Shown here piece after piece: positions 8,166-16,029 of a stretch of 41,042 nucleotides of DNA. The notes under the pieces are model-generated. The model was not told the DNA's origin and ran no database searches. It worked only from the letters and a program-made list of their open reading frames with translations. Positions within the stretch are counted from its first letter, which is position 1. Each line of letters starts with the position of its first letter. Origin of the DNA: Megasphaera sp. (lineage in GTDB: Bacteria; Bacillota; Negativicutes; Veillonellales; Megasphaeraceae). The translations under genes were made by a program, and so were the position numbers. The stretch lies in NCBI GenBank assembly GCA_022641375.1, contig JALCDF010000009.1:1-41042 (forward strand), read 5' to 3'.

Positions 8166-10745
8166 ATGAACGAAAAACTGGTCATCATCGATGGCAACAG
8201 CCTGCTGTATCGGGCTTTTTACGCAATTCCCATGTTAACCGACAGCCAGGGGCGGCCGACAAATGCCGTGTATGGTTTTTTGAATATGTTATTGAAGTTA
8301 TATGAACAGCTGGATCCACAGTACGTTGCCGTTGCTTTTGACAAGGGAAAATATACGTTCCGGAACGATTTGTTCGACGGGTATAAAGCGACGCGCAAGC
8401 CTGCACCGGATGAATTGCAGCCCCAGTTCGCCCTGATACGGGAAGTGTTGGCCTGTTTGGGAATCCATATCCTGGAAATGGAAGAATATGAGGGCGATGA
8501 TATTATCGGTACCCTGGCAAAAGGCATGGAAAAAGAAGATATGGAAATTGCCGTCGTTACTGGCGACCGGGATGCGCTGCAGCTCGTTGATGAACAGGTT
8601 ACGGTGTATCTGACTAAAAAAGGGATTACGACCATGCTCGCCGTGACCCCGGCGGTCATGAGCGAAGAATATGGATATACACCGTCCCAGGTCATCGATA
8701 TGAAGGCGCTCATGGGAGATACGGCTGATAACATTCCCGGTGTCCCCGGAGTCGGAGAAAAGACGGCATTCAAGCTAATCAGTCAATTCCAAACGGTGGA
8801 AGGTGTATATGACCATCTTGATGAAGTAAAGGGAAAAAAGCTCAAGGAAAAATTAGCTGATAATAAGGATAAGGCCATGTTATCCAAGGACCTGGCGACA
8901 ATCCGCTGCGATGTACCCGTGGAGTATACATTGGACATGTTTGCACCTCAGCCGCGCGAAGCAGATGTAGCAGAATTGTTCCGCAGCCTGGGATTTAAAA
9001 ACCTGTTGGAACGCTTTGCGTCCTTTGACCGTTTTTCGTCCCTGGCGGCAGCAGCACCGGTCCAGCAGATACACGACATACCGGCAGCACAGATGCCGCC
9101 GGCGTCTCTTGCCGGACAGGTGACAGCAGTGGAAGGTTTGTATACGGACGACATCCCGGTGCCGGCCCTGAAAGCTCTGGCTGTTGCCACAGCGGACGGC
9201 GTCTGTTCGGTTCCGGCTGAACAATTCGGTGCGTATTTAGCAGCCTTGTCCGGAGCACAGGCGGTCATTACGACGGATGGCAAGAATCTTTCGAAAGTGG
9301 CTGTGGCTTATACGCCGGCACCGCTGCCTTTGGCGGATATAGTGCTGGCAGCGTACTTGCTGGATCCGACGCGTACGACCTACGGGCTGTCCTATTTGTC
9401 GGAAAAGTTCGCAGTCCCGCTGGAAGAACATCCGGACAATCCGGCCGCGCAGCTGGTTTGTAATGCGTCTTTTTCGTATGCCGTCTGGCCTAAAGAAAAA
9501 GATCAAATGGATCAGGATGGATTGACTGATTTATATTATACGATAGAAATACCGCTGATCCATACGCTGGCCAGGATGGAAGTGAATGGATTTACGGTAG
9601 ACCGGCAGCGGCTGATGGATATGGACCGGGAACTGTCGTTAGAAGCGGATCAGTTGGAAGAAGAAATCTACGATGATGCCGGCGAACAGTTCAATATCAA
9701 TTCGACGAAGCAGCTCGGCGTCATTTTGTTTGAAAAATTACAATTACCGGTAATCAAGAAAACAAAGACGGGGTATTCGACCGATTCTGCCGTATTGGAA
9801 GCATTGAAGGACACGAATCCCATGATTCCTAAGATCCTTCGCTTCCGGGCGTTGAAAAAGCTCATTTCCACCTATCTGGATGGACTAGAACCGCTCATTT
9901 CACCGCAGACGGGGCGCATACATACGCATTTTAACCAGATGGTAACGGCGACAGGCCGTCTCAGCAGTTCGGATCCGAATCTACAGAATATTCCTATTCG
10001 GACGGAACAGGGAAAGAAAATCCGTTCCCTGTTTGTTCCCGGTGCGGGCTATGACTATATCCTATCCGGCGATTATTCACAGATTGAATTGCGGCTGCTG
10101 GCCCATTTGTCACAAGACCCGACGATGATTGATGGCTTTCTCCATGGGCAGGATATCCATCGTCGTACGGCTTCAGAAGTTTTTGGTATCCCGTTTGATG
10201 AAGTTACGCCGGAACAGCGTTCTCATGCCAAAGCCGTTAATTTCGGTATTATTTACGGTATCAGTGATTTTGGACTGGCCCGGAATATTTCTATTTCCCG
10301 CAAGCAGGCTAAAGAATACATCGAATCGTATTTTTCCCGTTACAGCATGATCCGTCAGTATATGGACAGCCTTATCGTCCAGGCGCATGAAACGGGGATG
10401 GCCCGGACGATGTTCGGGCGGCTGCGCAAATTACCGGAAATCAACAGTAAGAACTTTACGCGCCGTTCCTTTGCAGAACGCACGGCGATGAATACGCCCA
10501 TCCAGGGCAGTGCCGCCGACATCATCAAACTGGCGATGAATGCGGTCCAAAAAGAATTAGAAATACGCGGGATGCAAAGCCATTTATTGGTCCAGGTTCA
10601 TGATGAACTGGTATTGGAAGTCCCGGAAGCGGAAAAAGATGACGTGGCAGCCCTGCTTAAAGATACGATGGAACATATTGTTACCCTTTCTGTGCCGCTC
10701 ACGGTTGATATCCATTATGGCAGGAATTGGGAAGAAGCAAAATAA
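8166..10745 (+). CDS. polA: DNA polymerase I
   Basis: Repair and Okazaki-fragment polymerase. Order: N-terminal 5'-3' exonuclease (VIIDGNSLLYRAFYAIP; YEGDDIIGTLAK; VVTGDRDALQLV; DNIPGVPGVGEKTAFKLI), a central 3'-5' exonuclease-like domain (about residues 310-470), and the polymerase domain (TATGRLSSSDPNLQNIPIR; SGDYSQIELRLLAHLSQD; RSHAKAVNFGIIYGISDFGLA; VQVHDELVLEVP). The central domain has no DxE or later acidic motifs and is probably inactive, as in Bacillus Pol I. Two ATGs are possible; AAGGAG at 8151-8156 is three bases from 8160 and nine from 8166, so I choose 8166. mutM, coaE and a transglycosylase gene follow closely. Confidence 0.96.
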   Translation: MNEKLVIIDGNSLLYRAFYAIPMLTDSQGRPTNAVYGFLNMLLKLYEQLDPQYVAVAFDKGKYTFRNDLFDGYKATRKPAPDELQPQFALIREVLACLGIHILEMEEYEGDDIIGTLAKGMEKEDMEIAVVTGDRDALQLVDEQVTVYLTKKGITTMLAVTPAVMSEEYGYTPSQVIDMKALMGDTADNIPGVPGVGEKTAFKLISQFQTVEGVYDHLDEVKGKKLKEKLADNKDKAMLSKDLATIRCDVPVEYTLDMFAPQPREADVAELFRSLGFKNLLERFASFDRFSSLAAAAPVQQIHDIPAAQMPPASLAGQVTAVEGLYTDDIPVPALKALAVATADGVCSVPAEQFGAYLAALSGAQAVITTDGKNLSKVAVAYTPAPLPLADIVLAAYLLDPTRTTYGLSYLSEKFAVPLEEHPDNPAAQLVCNASFSYAVWPKEKDQMDQDGLTDLYYTIEIPLIHTLARMEVNGFTVDRQRLMDMDRELSLEADQLEEEIYDDAGEQFNINSTKQLGVILFEKLQLPVIKKTKTGYSTDSAVLEALKDTNPMIPKILRFRALKKLISTYLDGLEPLISPQTGRIHTHFNQMVTATGRLSSSDPNLQNIPIRTEQGKKIRSLFVPGAGYDYILSGDYSQIELRLLAHLSQDPTMIDGFLHGQDIHRRTASEVFGIPFDEVTPEQRSHAKAVNFGIIYGISDFGLARNISISRKQAKEYIESYFSRYSMIRQYMDSLIVQAHETGMARTMFGRLRKLPEINSKNFTRRSFAERTAMNTPIQGSAADIIKLAMNAVQKELEIRGMQSHLLVQVHDELVLEVPEAEKDDVAALLKDTMEHIVTLSVPLTVDIHYGRNWEEAK

Positions 10746-10789
10746 GCAGGCCGTCTGGGCGGCGTGTCTGAAAATCAAGAGGATAAAGT

Positions 10790-11611
10790 ATGCCGGAGCT
10801 TCCGGAAGTAGAGACAATACGTGCGTACATAGATGAAAAAGTTTCGGGACGCCGGATAGATGATATCCGGGTCTGTTTGCCGCGTCTGATTAAGAACAGT
10901 TCTGCCGGCGATATGAAAAAAACGCTGATAGGACGGACCATCACGGCCTGCAGCCGCCGGGGGAAATATCTGCTCCTTCATACGGATGGGCCGTACTCTC
11001 TTCTTATCCATCTGCGGATGACCGGAAGTCTAATCTATGATGCCGGCGGTGGTGAAGAAATCCGGGCGCAGCGCATCGTATTCCTTCTTGATACAGGGAA
11101 ACTCATATACAGGGATATTCGTACGTTAGGCTGTCTGTGGCTGGTGCCGTCTGCCGGGCTGACGCATATCAAAGGGTATGATACCCTGGGGCCGGACGGC
11201 AACAGTCCGGAATTTACGACGGCGTATGTCTATCCGAGGCTGAAGGGAACGCACCGCCGGATCAAGTCGTTCCTGCTGGATCAGACGCAGGTTGCCGGCT
11301 TAGGGAATATCTATGTGGATGAAGCCCTCTTTCGGGCCGGTATCCGCCCGTCCCGGCGCTGCAATCATATCAGCAGGGTAACAGCCGGCCGCCTTTGTGA
11401 TGCTGTCCATGCTGTCCTTGCGGAAGGACTGGCCCATGGGGGCACGACCATACGTAACTTTGTCGGCGGCAGCGGCCGTGAAGGAAACAATCAGGACTAT
11501 CTTCGTGTATATGGCAGGGAAGGCCAGCCCTGTCTTGTATGCGGCACGGAAATACGCTATGTCAAACAGGCAGGGCGGGGAACACATTATTGTCCCCATT
11601 GCCAGACGTAA
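10790..11611 (+). CDS. mutM: Formamidopyrimidine-DNA glycosylase
   Basis: Base-excision repair glycosylase/AP lyase removing 8-oxoguanine. It starts MPELPEVETI, where Pro after the cleaved Met is the catalytic nucleophile and Glu follows. The conserved Lys region (RRGKYLLLH), the HLRMTGSL strand, the H2TH segment (LLDQTQVAGLGNIYVDEALFRAGIRP) and a C-terminal zinc finger (CLVCGTEI...HYCPHCQT) are all present. The length of 273 residues is normal. It sits 44 bases after polA, a conserved pairing in Firmicutes. Confidence 0.96.
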   Translation: MPELPEVETIRAYIDEKVSGRRIDDIRVCLPRLIKNSSAGDMKKTLIGRTITACSRRGKYLLLHTDGPYSLLIHLRMTGSLIYDAGGGEEIRAQRIVFLLDTGKLIYRDIRTLGCLWLVPSAGLTHIKGYDTLGPDGNSPEFTTAYVYPRLKGTHRRIKSFLLDQTQVAGLGNIYVDEALFRAGIRPSRRCNHISRVTAGRLCDAVHAVLAEGLAHGGTTIRNFVGGSGREGNNQDYLRVYGREGQPCLVCGTEIRYVKQAGRGTHYCPHCQT

Positions 11612-11647
11612 TGGCAGGATATGCCATGTATAGAAGGAGAAATCAGT

Positions 11648-12259
11648 ATGTATACTATCGGTATTACCGGAGGAATCGCTTCGGGTAAGAGCACCGTTGT
11701 CCAGATGCTCCAAGGGTACGGAGCCGCAATCATTGATTGTGATGTATTGGCCAGGGATGTCGTGGCACCGGGATCTAAGGGGCTGCAGTCGGTCCGGGAA
11801 GCGTTCGGTCCCCAGGCGGTCCGGCCGGATGGCTCCATGGACAGGGCGTATATCGGGTCTGTCGTGTTTCATCAGCCGGCCCGTAAAGCGGAATTAGAAG
11901 GAATTTTATTTCCGCTGATCCAGCAGGGAATTGAGGATGCTGTCGATTCGTATAGTACAGATGAAAAAAAATCTGTCGTTTTTCTTGACATGCCCCTGTT
12001 GTTTGAGGTAAAATACGATGCATACGTCAATGAAACCTGGTTGGTGTACGTGGACCCGTCTACGCAGCTGAAACGGCTCATGATACGGAACGGTTTTACG
12101 GAACAGGAAGCGCTGGTACGTATCCAGGCACAGCTTCCTATCGATACCAAACGGTCGTTGGCGCAGGTCATTATTGATAATACTGGTTCATTAGAGACTA
12201 CTAAAGAACAGGTCCGGACTCAATGGGATGGATTGTTATCCCGAATACAGCATCTGTAA
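11648..12259 (+). CDS. coaE: Dephospho-CoA kinase
   Basis: Last step of coenzyme A synthesis: ATP-dependent phosphorylation of dephospho-CoA. The P-loop is GITGGIASGKSTV at residues 5-17. The core shows IIDCDVLARDVVAPGS and a lid/adenine region around RLMIRNGFTEQEALVRIQAQ. The ATG at 11648 has AAGGAG eight bases upstream, so the in-frame ATG at 11621 is rejected; it would also give an unusual N-terminus for this family. The length of 203 residues is normal. Position behind polA-mutM is typical of Firmicutes. Confidence 0.94.
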   Translation: MYTIGITGGIASGKSTVVQMLQGYGAAIIDCDVLARDVVAPGSKGLQSVREAFGPQAVRPDGSMDRAYIGSVVFHQPARKAELEGILFPLIQQGIEDAVDSYSTDEKKSVVFLDMPLLFEVKYDAYVNETWLVYVDPSTQLKRLMIRNGFTEQEALVRIQAQLPIDTKRSLAQVIIDNTGSLETTKEQVRTQWDGLLSRIQHL

Positions 12260-12269
12260 GGTGAAGGCG

Positions 12270-12845
12270 TTGAGAAAAAGCACTGGTAGAAAAGGGAAAA
12301 TTGTCATCGCATTGTTGCTAGCTTGTTTTTCTATGTGTTATTTCTATTCATGGAAAGATGATATGATGCGGAAATTCGTCTATCCTCTTCAGTATGATTA
12401 TATGGTGCGGCAGTATTCGTATACGGACCATGTAGATCCGGCTCTGGTGGCATCTGTGATCCTGGTAGAAAGTAAATTTAATCAGGCCGCGTCGTCTCAT
12501 CGAGGTGCCCATGGTTTGATGCAGATCATGCCCGAAACGGGACAGTGGATCGCCGAACAAATGGATATGCCTGATTATACGCCGGAGAAGCTGAATGATG
12601 TGCGTACTAACATCAAGATGGGTACATGGTATCTGGCGTATTTACTGAAAGAATATGACGGCAACAAGGTATTGGCGCTGGCGGCATATAATGCCGGCAG
12701 GGGACACGTGGATGAATGGGTTTCAAAGTATGGCTGGAAAAAGAATTTTTCAGAAATTGAAAAAATACCCTTTTCAGAAACGCGAGAATATGTTAGAATA
12801 GTCATGTTGAACGAAAAACAGTACAAGCAATTGTATGACTTTTGA
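12270..12845 (+). CDS. Membrane-anchored lytic murein transglycosylase (Slt type)
   Basis: Cleaves the glycan strand of peptidoglycan. A basic N-terminus and one transmembrane/signal segment (IVIALLLACFSMCYFYS) are followed by the SLT domain: VDPALVASVILVESKFNQAASSHRGAHGLMQIMPETGQWIAEQ, where the Glu of VES is the catalytic acid, then MGTWYLAYLL and ALAAYNAGRGHVDEW. The start is probably TTG at 12270 behind AAGGTGAAGG; GTG at 12261 is possible. It immediately follows coaE, and a putative promoter for the downstream tRNA lies within its 3' end. Confidence 0.9.
   Translation: MRKSTGRKGKIVIALLLACFSMCYFYSWKDDMMRKFVYPLQYDYMVRQYSYTDHVDPALVASVILVESKFNQAASSHRGAHGLMQIMPETGQWIAEQMDMPDYTPEKLNDVRTNIKMGTWYLAYLLKEYDGNKVLALAAYNAGRGHVDEWVSKYGWKKNFSEIEKIPFSETREYVRIVMLNEKQYKQLYDF
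12771..12799 (+). promoter_or_regulatory. Possible promoter for tRNA-Leu
   Basis: TTTTCA (12771-12776) and TAGAAT (12794-12799) are 17 bases apart, inside the end of the transglycosylase gene and about 50 bases before the tRNA. The match is moderate; readthrough from coaE is an alternative. Confidence 0.4.
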
Positions 12846-12849
12846 TTAT

Positions 12850-12934
12850 GCGGTTGTGGCGGAATGGCAGACGCGCTGTCTTCAGGTGGCAGTGATCATC
12901 GATCGTGCGGGTTCAACTCCCGCCAACCGCACCA
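12850..12934 (+). tRNA. tRNA-Leu (anticodon CAG)
   Basis: An 85-base type II tRNA. The acceptor stem GCGGTTG / CAACCGC is perfect, with discriminator A and encoded CCA (12932-12934). The anticodon stem is CTGTC / GGCAG with loop TTCAGGT, placing anticodon CAG at 12883-12885 (reads CUG). The long variable arm contains a GATC/GATC stem and the T arm is GCGGG-TTCAACT-CCCGC. All diagnostic leucine-tRNA features are visible. Confidence 0.97.
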
Positions 12935-12945
12935 CTATTTGCCCT

Positions 12946-13635
12946 ATGGATGAGACATTGATTGAAAGACTCAAACAATGGAATATCAATTCTGTTCTCC
13001 CACTACATGTGGGAGATTTTAAGTTACGGTCAGATTTTTGCATGATAACAGAAGACGGTAAAGATAAGGAATACCGCCTGTTTACTTATGTGAATGATGA
13101 CAAGGGATGGTCTGTCAGAGCCGTCCTGAACCCTTCATCAGAAGAGTTTTCTATCCGTACCGACATCGGTATGCTGGAATTTGCGCTCATTGAATTTATT
13201 ACTGATGATTTTGATATGTTCCGCCACATGGTAGAAACACGGCTGGAACGGATCATCGATACATATTATGTCCATGTGAGCAAAGAGTTCAGCATTATCC
13301 TGAAGAATAAGGGTATCCCTGATGTAGAGTGGGATAGTTTCCTGCCTGCGGAGCATAAAGGCTTACGCCGTCTGATTAAACCTAATGATGCCATACGCAT
13401 CATTAACGGATCGTATATGATTTTGTCATATTATGATTCGGCAAGTCAAAGCGGCTTATCTCTGATGTATAATATTTTACGGGATGATTTTTTTGCCGAA
13501 CGCCGTATTCATAATTTCCCTAATCTTGTCCATGATTTTGACAGCCGGGATATCAATGATTTGAAACAATTGCTGCAAGACAGGCTGGTGCCTGTTTTAG
13601 ATGTCATTGCTGCAACAGTAGCAGAGAAATCATAA
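12946..13635 (+). CDS. Protein of unknown function downstream of tRNA-Leu
   Basis: I do not recognise the family. The open frame extends back through the tRNA, but that part merely translates tRNA sequence; the first sensible start is ATG at 12946 (MDETLIERLKQWNINSVLPLHVGDF), only 11 bases after the tRNA CCA. No Shine-Dalgarno sequence is visible; TTG at 12958 is an alternative. The 229-residue product looks soluble, with mixed alpha/beta composition, no signal peptide and no obvious catalytic motif. The codon pattern matches its neighbours, which supports real coding. A strong promoter for rimP follows, so the gene ends its own unit. Confidence 0.7.
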   Translation: MDETLIERLKQWNINSVLPLHVGDFKLRSDFCMITEDGKDKEYRLFTYVNDDKGWSVRAVLNPSSEEFSIRTDIGMLEFALIEFITDDFDMFRHMVETRLERIIDTYYVHVSKEFSIILKNKGIPDVEWDSFLPAEHKGLRRLIKPNDAIRIINGSYMILSYYDSASQSGLSLMYNILRDDFFAERRIHNFPNLVHDFDSRDINDLKQLLQDRLVPVLDVIAATVAEKS

Positions 13636-13672
13636 TGGCTGCCCAGAGGTTGGAACGTTGGTTTGGCGCTCG

Positions 13673-13701
13673 TTGTCAGACCGGTGGGCAAGTGGTATAC
13701 T
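13673..13701 (+). promoter_or_regulatory. Promoter of the rimP-nusA-infB operon
   Basis: TTGTCA (13673-13678) and TATACT (13696-13701) are exactly 17 bases apart, and transcription would start near 13708. This gives an mRNA leader of about 80 bases before rimP. Confidence 0.7.
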
Positions 13702-13725
13702 AAAAGTAATTTTGATTTTATTTTT

Positions 13726-13749
13726 AAGAGTGAGCGTGAGCTCACTCTT
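13726..13749 (+). promoter_or_regulatory. Leader hairpin in front of rimP-nusA
   Basis: A perfect 10-bp inverted repeat (AAGAGTGAGC / GCTCACTCTT, loop GTGA) lies in the untranslated leader. Only a short CTTTT follows, so it is a weak terminator at best. An attenuator or RNase site, as known for NusA-operon leaders in other bacteria, is possible (inference). Confidence 0.55.
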
Positions 13750-13790
13750 AACTTTTACCTACGCTGTTTTTGAGATAGTTGGTGGACAAC

Positions 13791-14249
13791 ATGAGACGTG
13801 AACATATTGAAGAAATTATATCAAAAGAAGTAGAAAAACTGATTGCCGGCACGGAATTAGAGCTGGTGGATGTAGAATATGTCCGTGAAAAGAATTGGTA
13901 TTTGCGGGTCTTTATCGATAAAGAAGGTGGCATTGGGCTGGAAGATTGTCAGATCCTGAGTGAACGGCTCAGTCAATATTTGGATGAAGCGGATCCAATC
14001 CAGGATAATTATTTACTGGAAGTATCGTCACCGGGGCTGGATCGTATTTTAAAGAAGGATAAAGATTTTCTTCGGTATCAGGGCCGTGATATTGACATTC
14101 ATTTCTTTAAGCCCTATGAAGGTGTTAAAGATCTTGTTGCCAACTTGTCCGAAAAAGATGGTGATGTGCTGAAGGTTCATATTGATGGTAAAGAAAAAAC
14201 GATAGAGCTGAAAGATATAGCCCAGGTACGGCTGCATATTGATTTTTAG
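13791..14249 (+). CDS. rimP: Ribosome maturation factor RimP
   Basis: Assists assembly of the 30S subunit. The 152-residue protein has the two-domain RimP pattern: LELVDVEYVREKNWYLRVFIDKEGGIGLEDCQILSERLSQYLDE, then YLLEVSSPGLDRILKKDKDFLRYQGRDIDIHFF and a C-terminal SH3-like strand set (LKVHIDGKEKTIELKDIAQVRLHIDF). ATG at 13791 has GGTGG five bases upstream; TTG and GTG codons just before are possible but less likely. First gene of the conserved operon running to ribF. Confidence 0.95.
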   Translation: MRREHIEEIISKEVEKLIAGTELELVDVEYVREKNWYLRVFIDKEGGIGLEDCQILSERLSQYLDEADPIQDNYLLEVSSPGLDRILKKDKDFLRYQGRDIDIHFFKPYEGVKDLVANLSEKDGDVLKVHIDGKEKTIELKDIAQVRLHIDF

Positions 14250-14263
14250 TGGAGGTTATCGAA

Positions 14264-15442
14264 GTGAATAAAGAATTACTCAACGCGATTACGTATTTAT
14301 CCAAGGAAAAGGGCGTTTCTATTGATGTCATTTGTGATTCTTTGGAAGCGGTCCTGATTACGGCTTACAAAAAAGAACCGGATGCGAACCCGACAGCAGA
14401 AGTGGAACTGAATCGTTCGACCGGTGATTATAAAATCATTGCAGCCAAAACGGTAGTAGAAGAAGTAGAAAACCCACATACGGAAATTTCTTTGGAAGCA
14501 GCGAGGGAAATTAATAAAGAATATGAACCGGGCGATATTATCCAAAGGGATGTCACTCCTAAAAACTTTGGCCGTATTGCCGCGCAGTCAGCAAAACAAG
14601 TCATGATACAGCGCCTTCGCGAAGCCGAACGGAGTATTGTCTATGATGAATTTTCCAATCGTACCGATGATATCATTACCGGTATCATCCAACGGATAGA
14701 AAATAAAAATGTATATGTGGATTTAGGGAAAGCCGAAGCCGTTTTACCGGCTTCGGAACAGATACCTTCTGAAACATACCTCATTGGCGAACGGATTAAA
14801 TGTTATGTTGTCGAAGTCCGTAAAACGACCAAGGGAGCTCAAATCCTTGTATCACGGACACATCCGGGCCTGCTCAAGCGACTTTTCGAACTGGAAGTAC
14901 CGGAAATTTATGAAGGAGTCGTAGAACTTAAGTCTGTTGCCCGGGAACCGGGACGGCGTTCTAAGATTGCCGTGTATTCCCGTGATACCAATGTCGATTC
15001 CGTGGGAGCGTGCGTAGGACCTAAAGGATGCCGTGTCCAGAATATCGTTACGGAATTGCAGAATGAAAAAATAGATATCGTCAAATGGGATGAAGATCCG
15101 GCTGTATACATTGCCAATGCCCTCAGTCCGGCACAGGTCATCTCCGTTACTGTCGATGAAGCGGAAAAATCATCGAGCGTGGTTGTTCCGGATTATCAAT
15201 TATCATTGGCTATTGGTAAAGCCGGCCAAAATGCCCGCCTGGCTGCCAAGCTGACAAACTGGAAAATCGATATCAAAAGCGAATCCCAGGCAGGACTGGC
15301 AATGGATGGAAGCGATGCCGTGTCAGAAGATGATCAGAAGGAAACGGCGGAAAACGATATTCTCAGTGATTTAGCGATGCCGTCTGAAACAGTGCGTGAG
15401 GAAGATACTGCTGAAAAATCACCGGATCAGGAGGGACTATGA
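14264..15442 (+). CDS. nusA: Transcription termination/antitermination factor NusA
   Basis: RNA polymerase-associated factor controlling pausing and termination. An N-terminal RNAP-binding domain (NKELLNAITYLSKEKGVSIDVICDSLEAVLITAYKKE) is followed by S1 (DIITGIIQRIENKNVYVDLGKAEAVLP), then KH1 and KH2 (DSVGACVGPKGCRVQNIVTELQNEKIDIVKWDEDP; LSLAIGKAGQNARLAAKLTNWKIDIKS). An acidic tail of about 50 residues ends the protein. GTG at 14264 has GGAGG eight bases upstream and gives the expected N-terminus. The stop overlaps the next ATG. Confidence 0.96.
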   Translation: MNKELLNAITYLSKEKGVSIDVICDSLEAVLITAYKKEPDANPTAEVELNRSTGDYKIIAAKTVVEEVENPHTEISLEAAREINKEYEPGDIIQRDVTPKNFGRIAAQSAKQVMIQRLREAERSIVYDEFSNRTDDIITGIIQRIENKNVYVDLGKAEAVLPASEQIPSETYLIGERIKCYVVEVRKTTKGAQILVSRTHPGLLKRLFELEVPEIYEGVVELKSVAREPGRRSKIAVYSRDTNVDSVGACVGPKGCRVQNIVTELQNEKIDIVKWDEDPAVYIANALSPAQVISVTVDEAEKSSSVVVPDYQLSLAIGKAGQNARLAAKLTNWKIDIKSESQAGLAMDGSDAVSEDDQKETAENDILSDLAMPSETVREEDTAEKSPDQEGL

Positions 15443-15699
15443 AACAGAAAAAGATACCACTTCGCATTTGCGCCGGGTGTCAGCAGCAAAAAAGCAAAAA
15501 AGAAATGATCCGTGTCGTCCGTACACCAGAAGGAACTGTTGAGATAGACAAGACCGGAAAAAAATCGGGCCGCGGCGTATATATTTGTAAAAATGTGGAA
15601 TGCCTGGAAAAAGCCTATAAGGAACATCGCCTGGAGCGGTCCCTTAAATGTAAAGTATCGGATGAAATCTACGAAGATCTTCGAAAAGAATTCGTATGA
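15439..15699 (+). CDS. rnpM: RNase P modulator RnpM (YlxR)
   Basis: Small RNA-binding protein, recently linked in Bacillus to modulation of RNase P. The 86-residue protein carries the YlxR signature: PLRICAGCQQQKSKKEMIRVVRTPEG, then GKKSGRGVYICKNVECLEKAYKEHRLERSL, with the conserved Cys pairs and GRG. It overlaps nusA by four bases (ATGA) and its own stop overlaps ylxQ, so the genes are translationally coupled. Confidence 0.92.
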   Translation: MKQKKIPLRICAGCQQQKSKKEMIRVVRTPEGTVEIDKTGKKSGRGVYICKNVECLEKAYKEHRLERSLKCKVSDEIYEDLRKEFV

Positions 15700-16016
15700 C
15701 AGAACATGATAAAGTATTAAATTTGTTGGGATTGGCCTGCAGGGCTGGCAAAGTGATTTGCGGCGATTATCCGGCAGCCAACTATTTAAAGAAAAAAACA
15801 GTGCCCATGTTGTTCCTCGCTTCCGATGGGGGCAGAGATAATACTGAGAAGTATACCCGCCTGGCGGAAAGAAAAGGGATGCGCATTGTGAATGTATATA
15901 CAAAAAGTGAGCTAGGACATGCCGTCGGCAAGCCGCAGAGTGTTGTTATTTTGGTGGCAGATGGTGGTTTTGCCCGTGCGATTGATAAAGTGATGAGCAT
16001 TACAGGCAATCATTGA
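15696..16016 (+). CDS. ylxQ: L7Ae-family ribosomal/K-turn RNA-binding protein YlxQ
   Basis: Member of the L7Ae/L30e fold that binds kink-turn RNA; its precise role in bacteria is unsettled. The 106-residue protein begins VLNLLGLACRAGKVICGDYPAANYLKKK, then PMLFLASDGGRDNTEKYTRLAERKGM and LGHAVGKPQSVVILVADGGFARAI, the typical fold order. Placement between ylxR and infB is conserved across Firmicutes. Confidence 0.92.
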   Translation: MTEHDKVLNLLGLACRAGKVICGDYPAANYLKKKTVPMLFLASDGGRDNTEKYTRLAERKGMRIVNVYTKSELGHAVGKPQSVVILVADGGFARAIDKVMSITGNH

Positions 16017-16029
16017 AGGGGGTAAATAG

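Noticed and set aside
12835-12945. N-terminal extension of the gene at 12946 through the tRNA
   Set aside because: The extra residues (AVVAEWQTRCLQV...GSTPANRT) are the well-known artefact of translating a tRNA-Leu gene; the tRNA is perfect.
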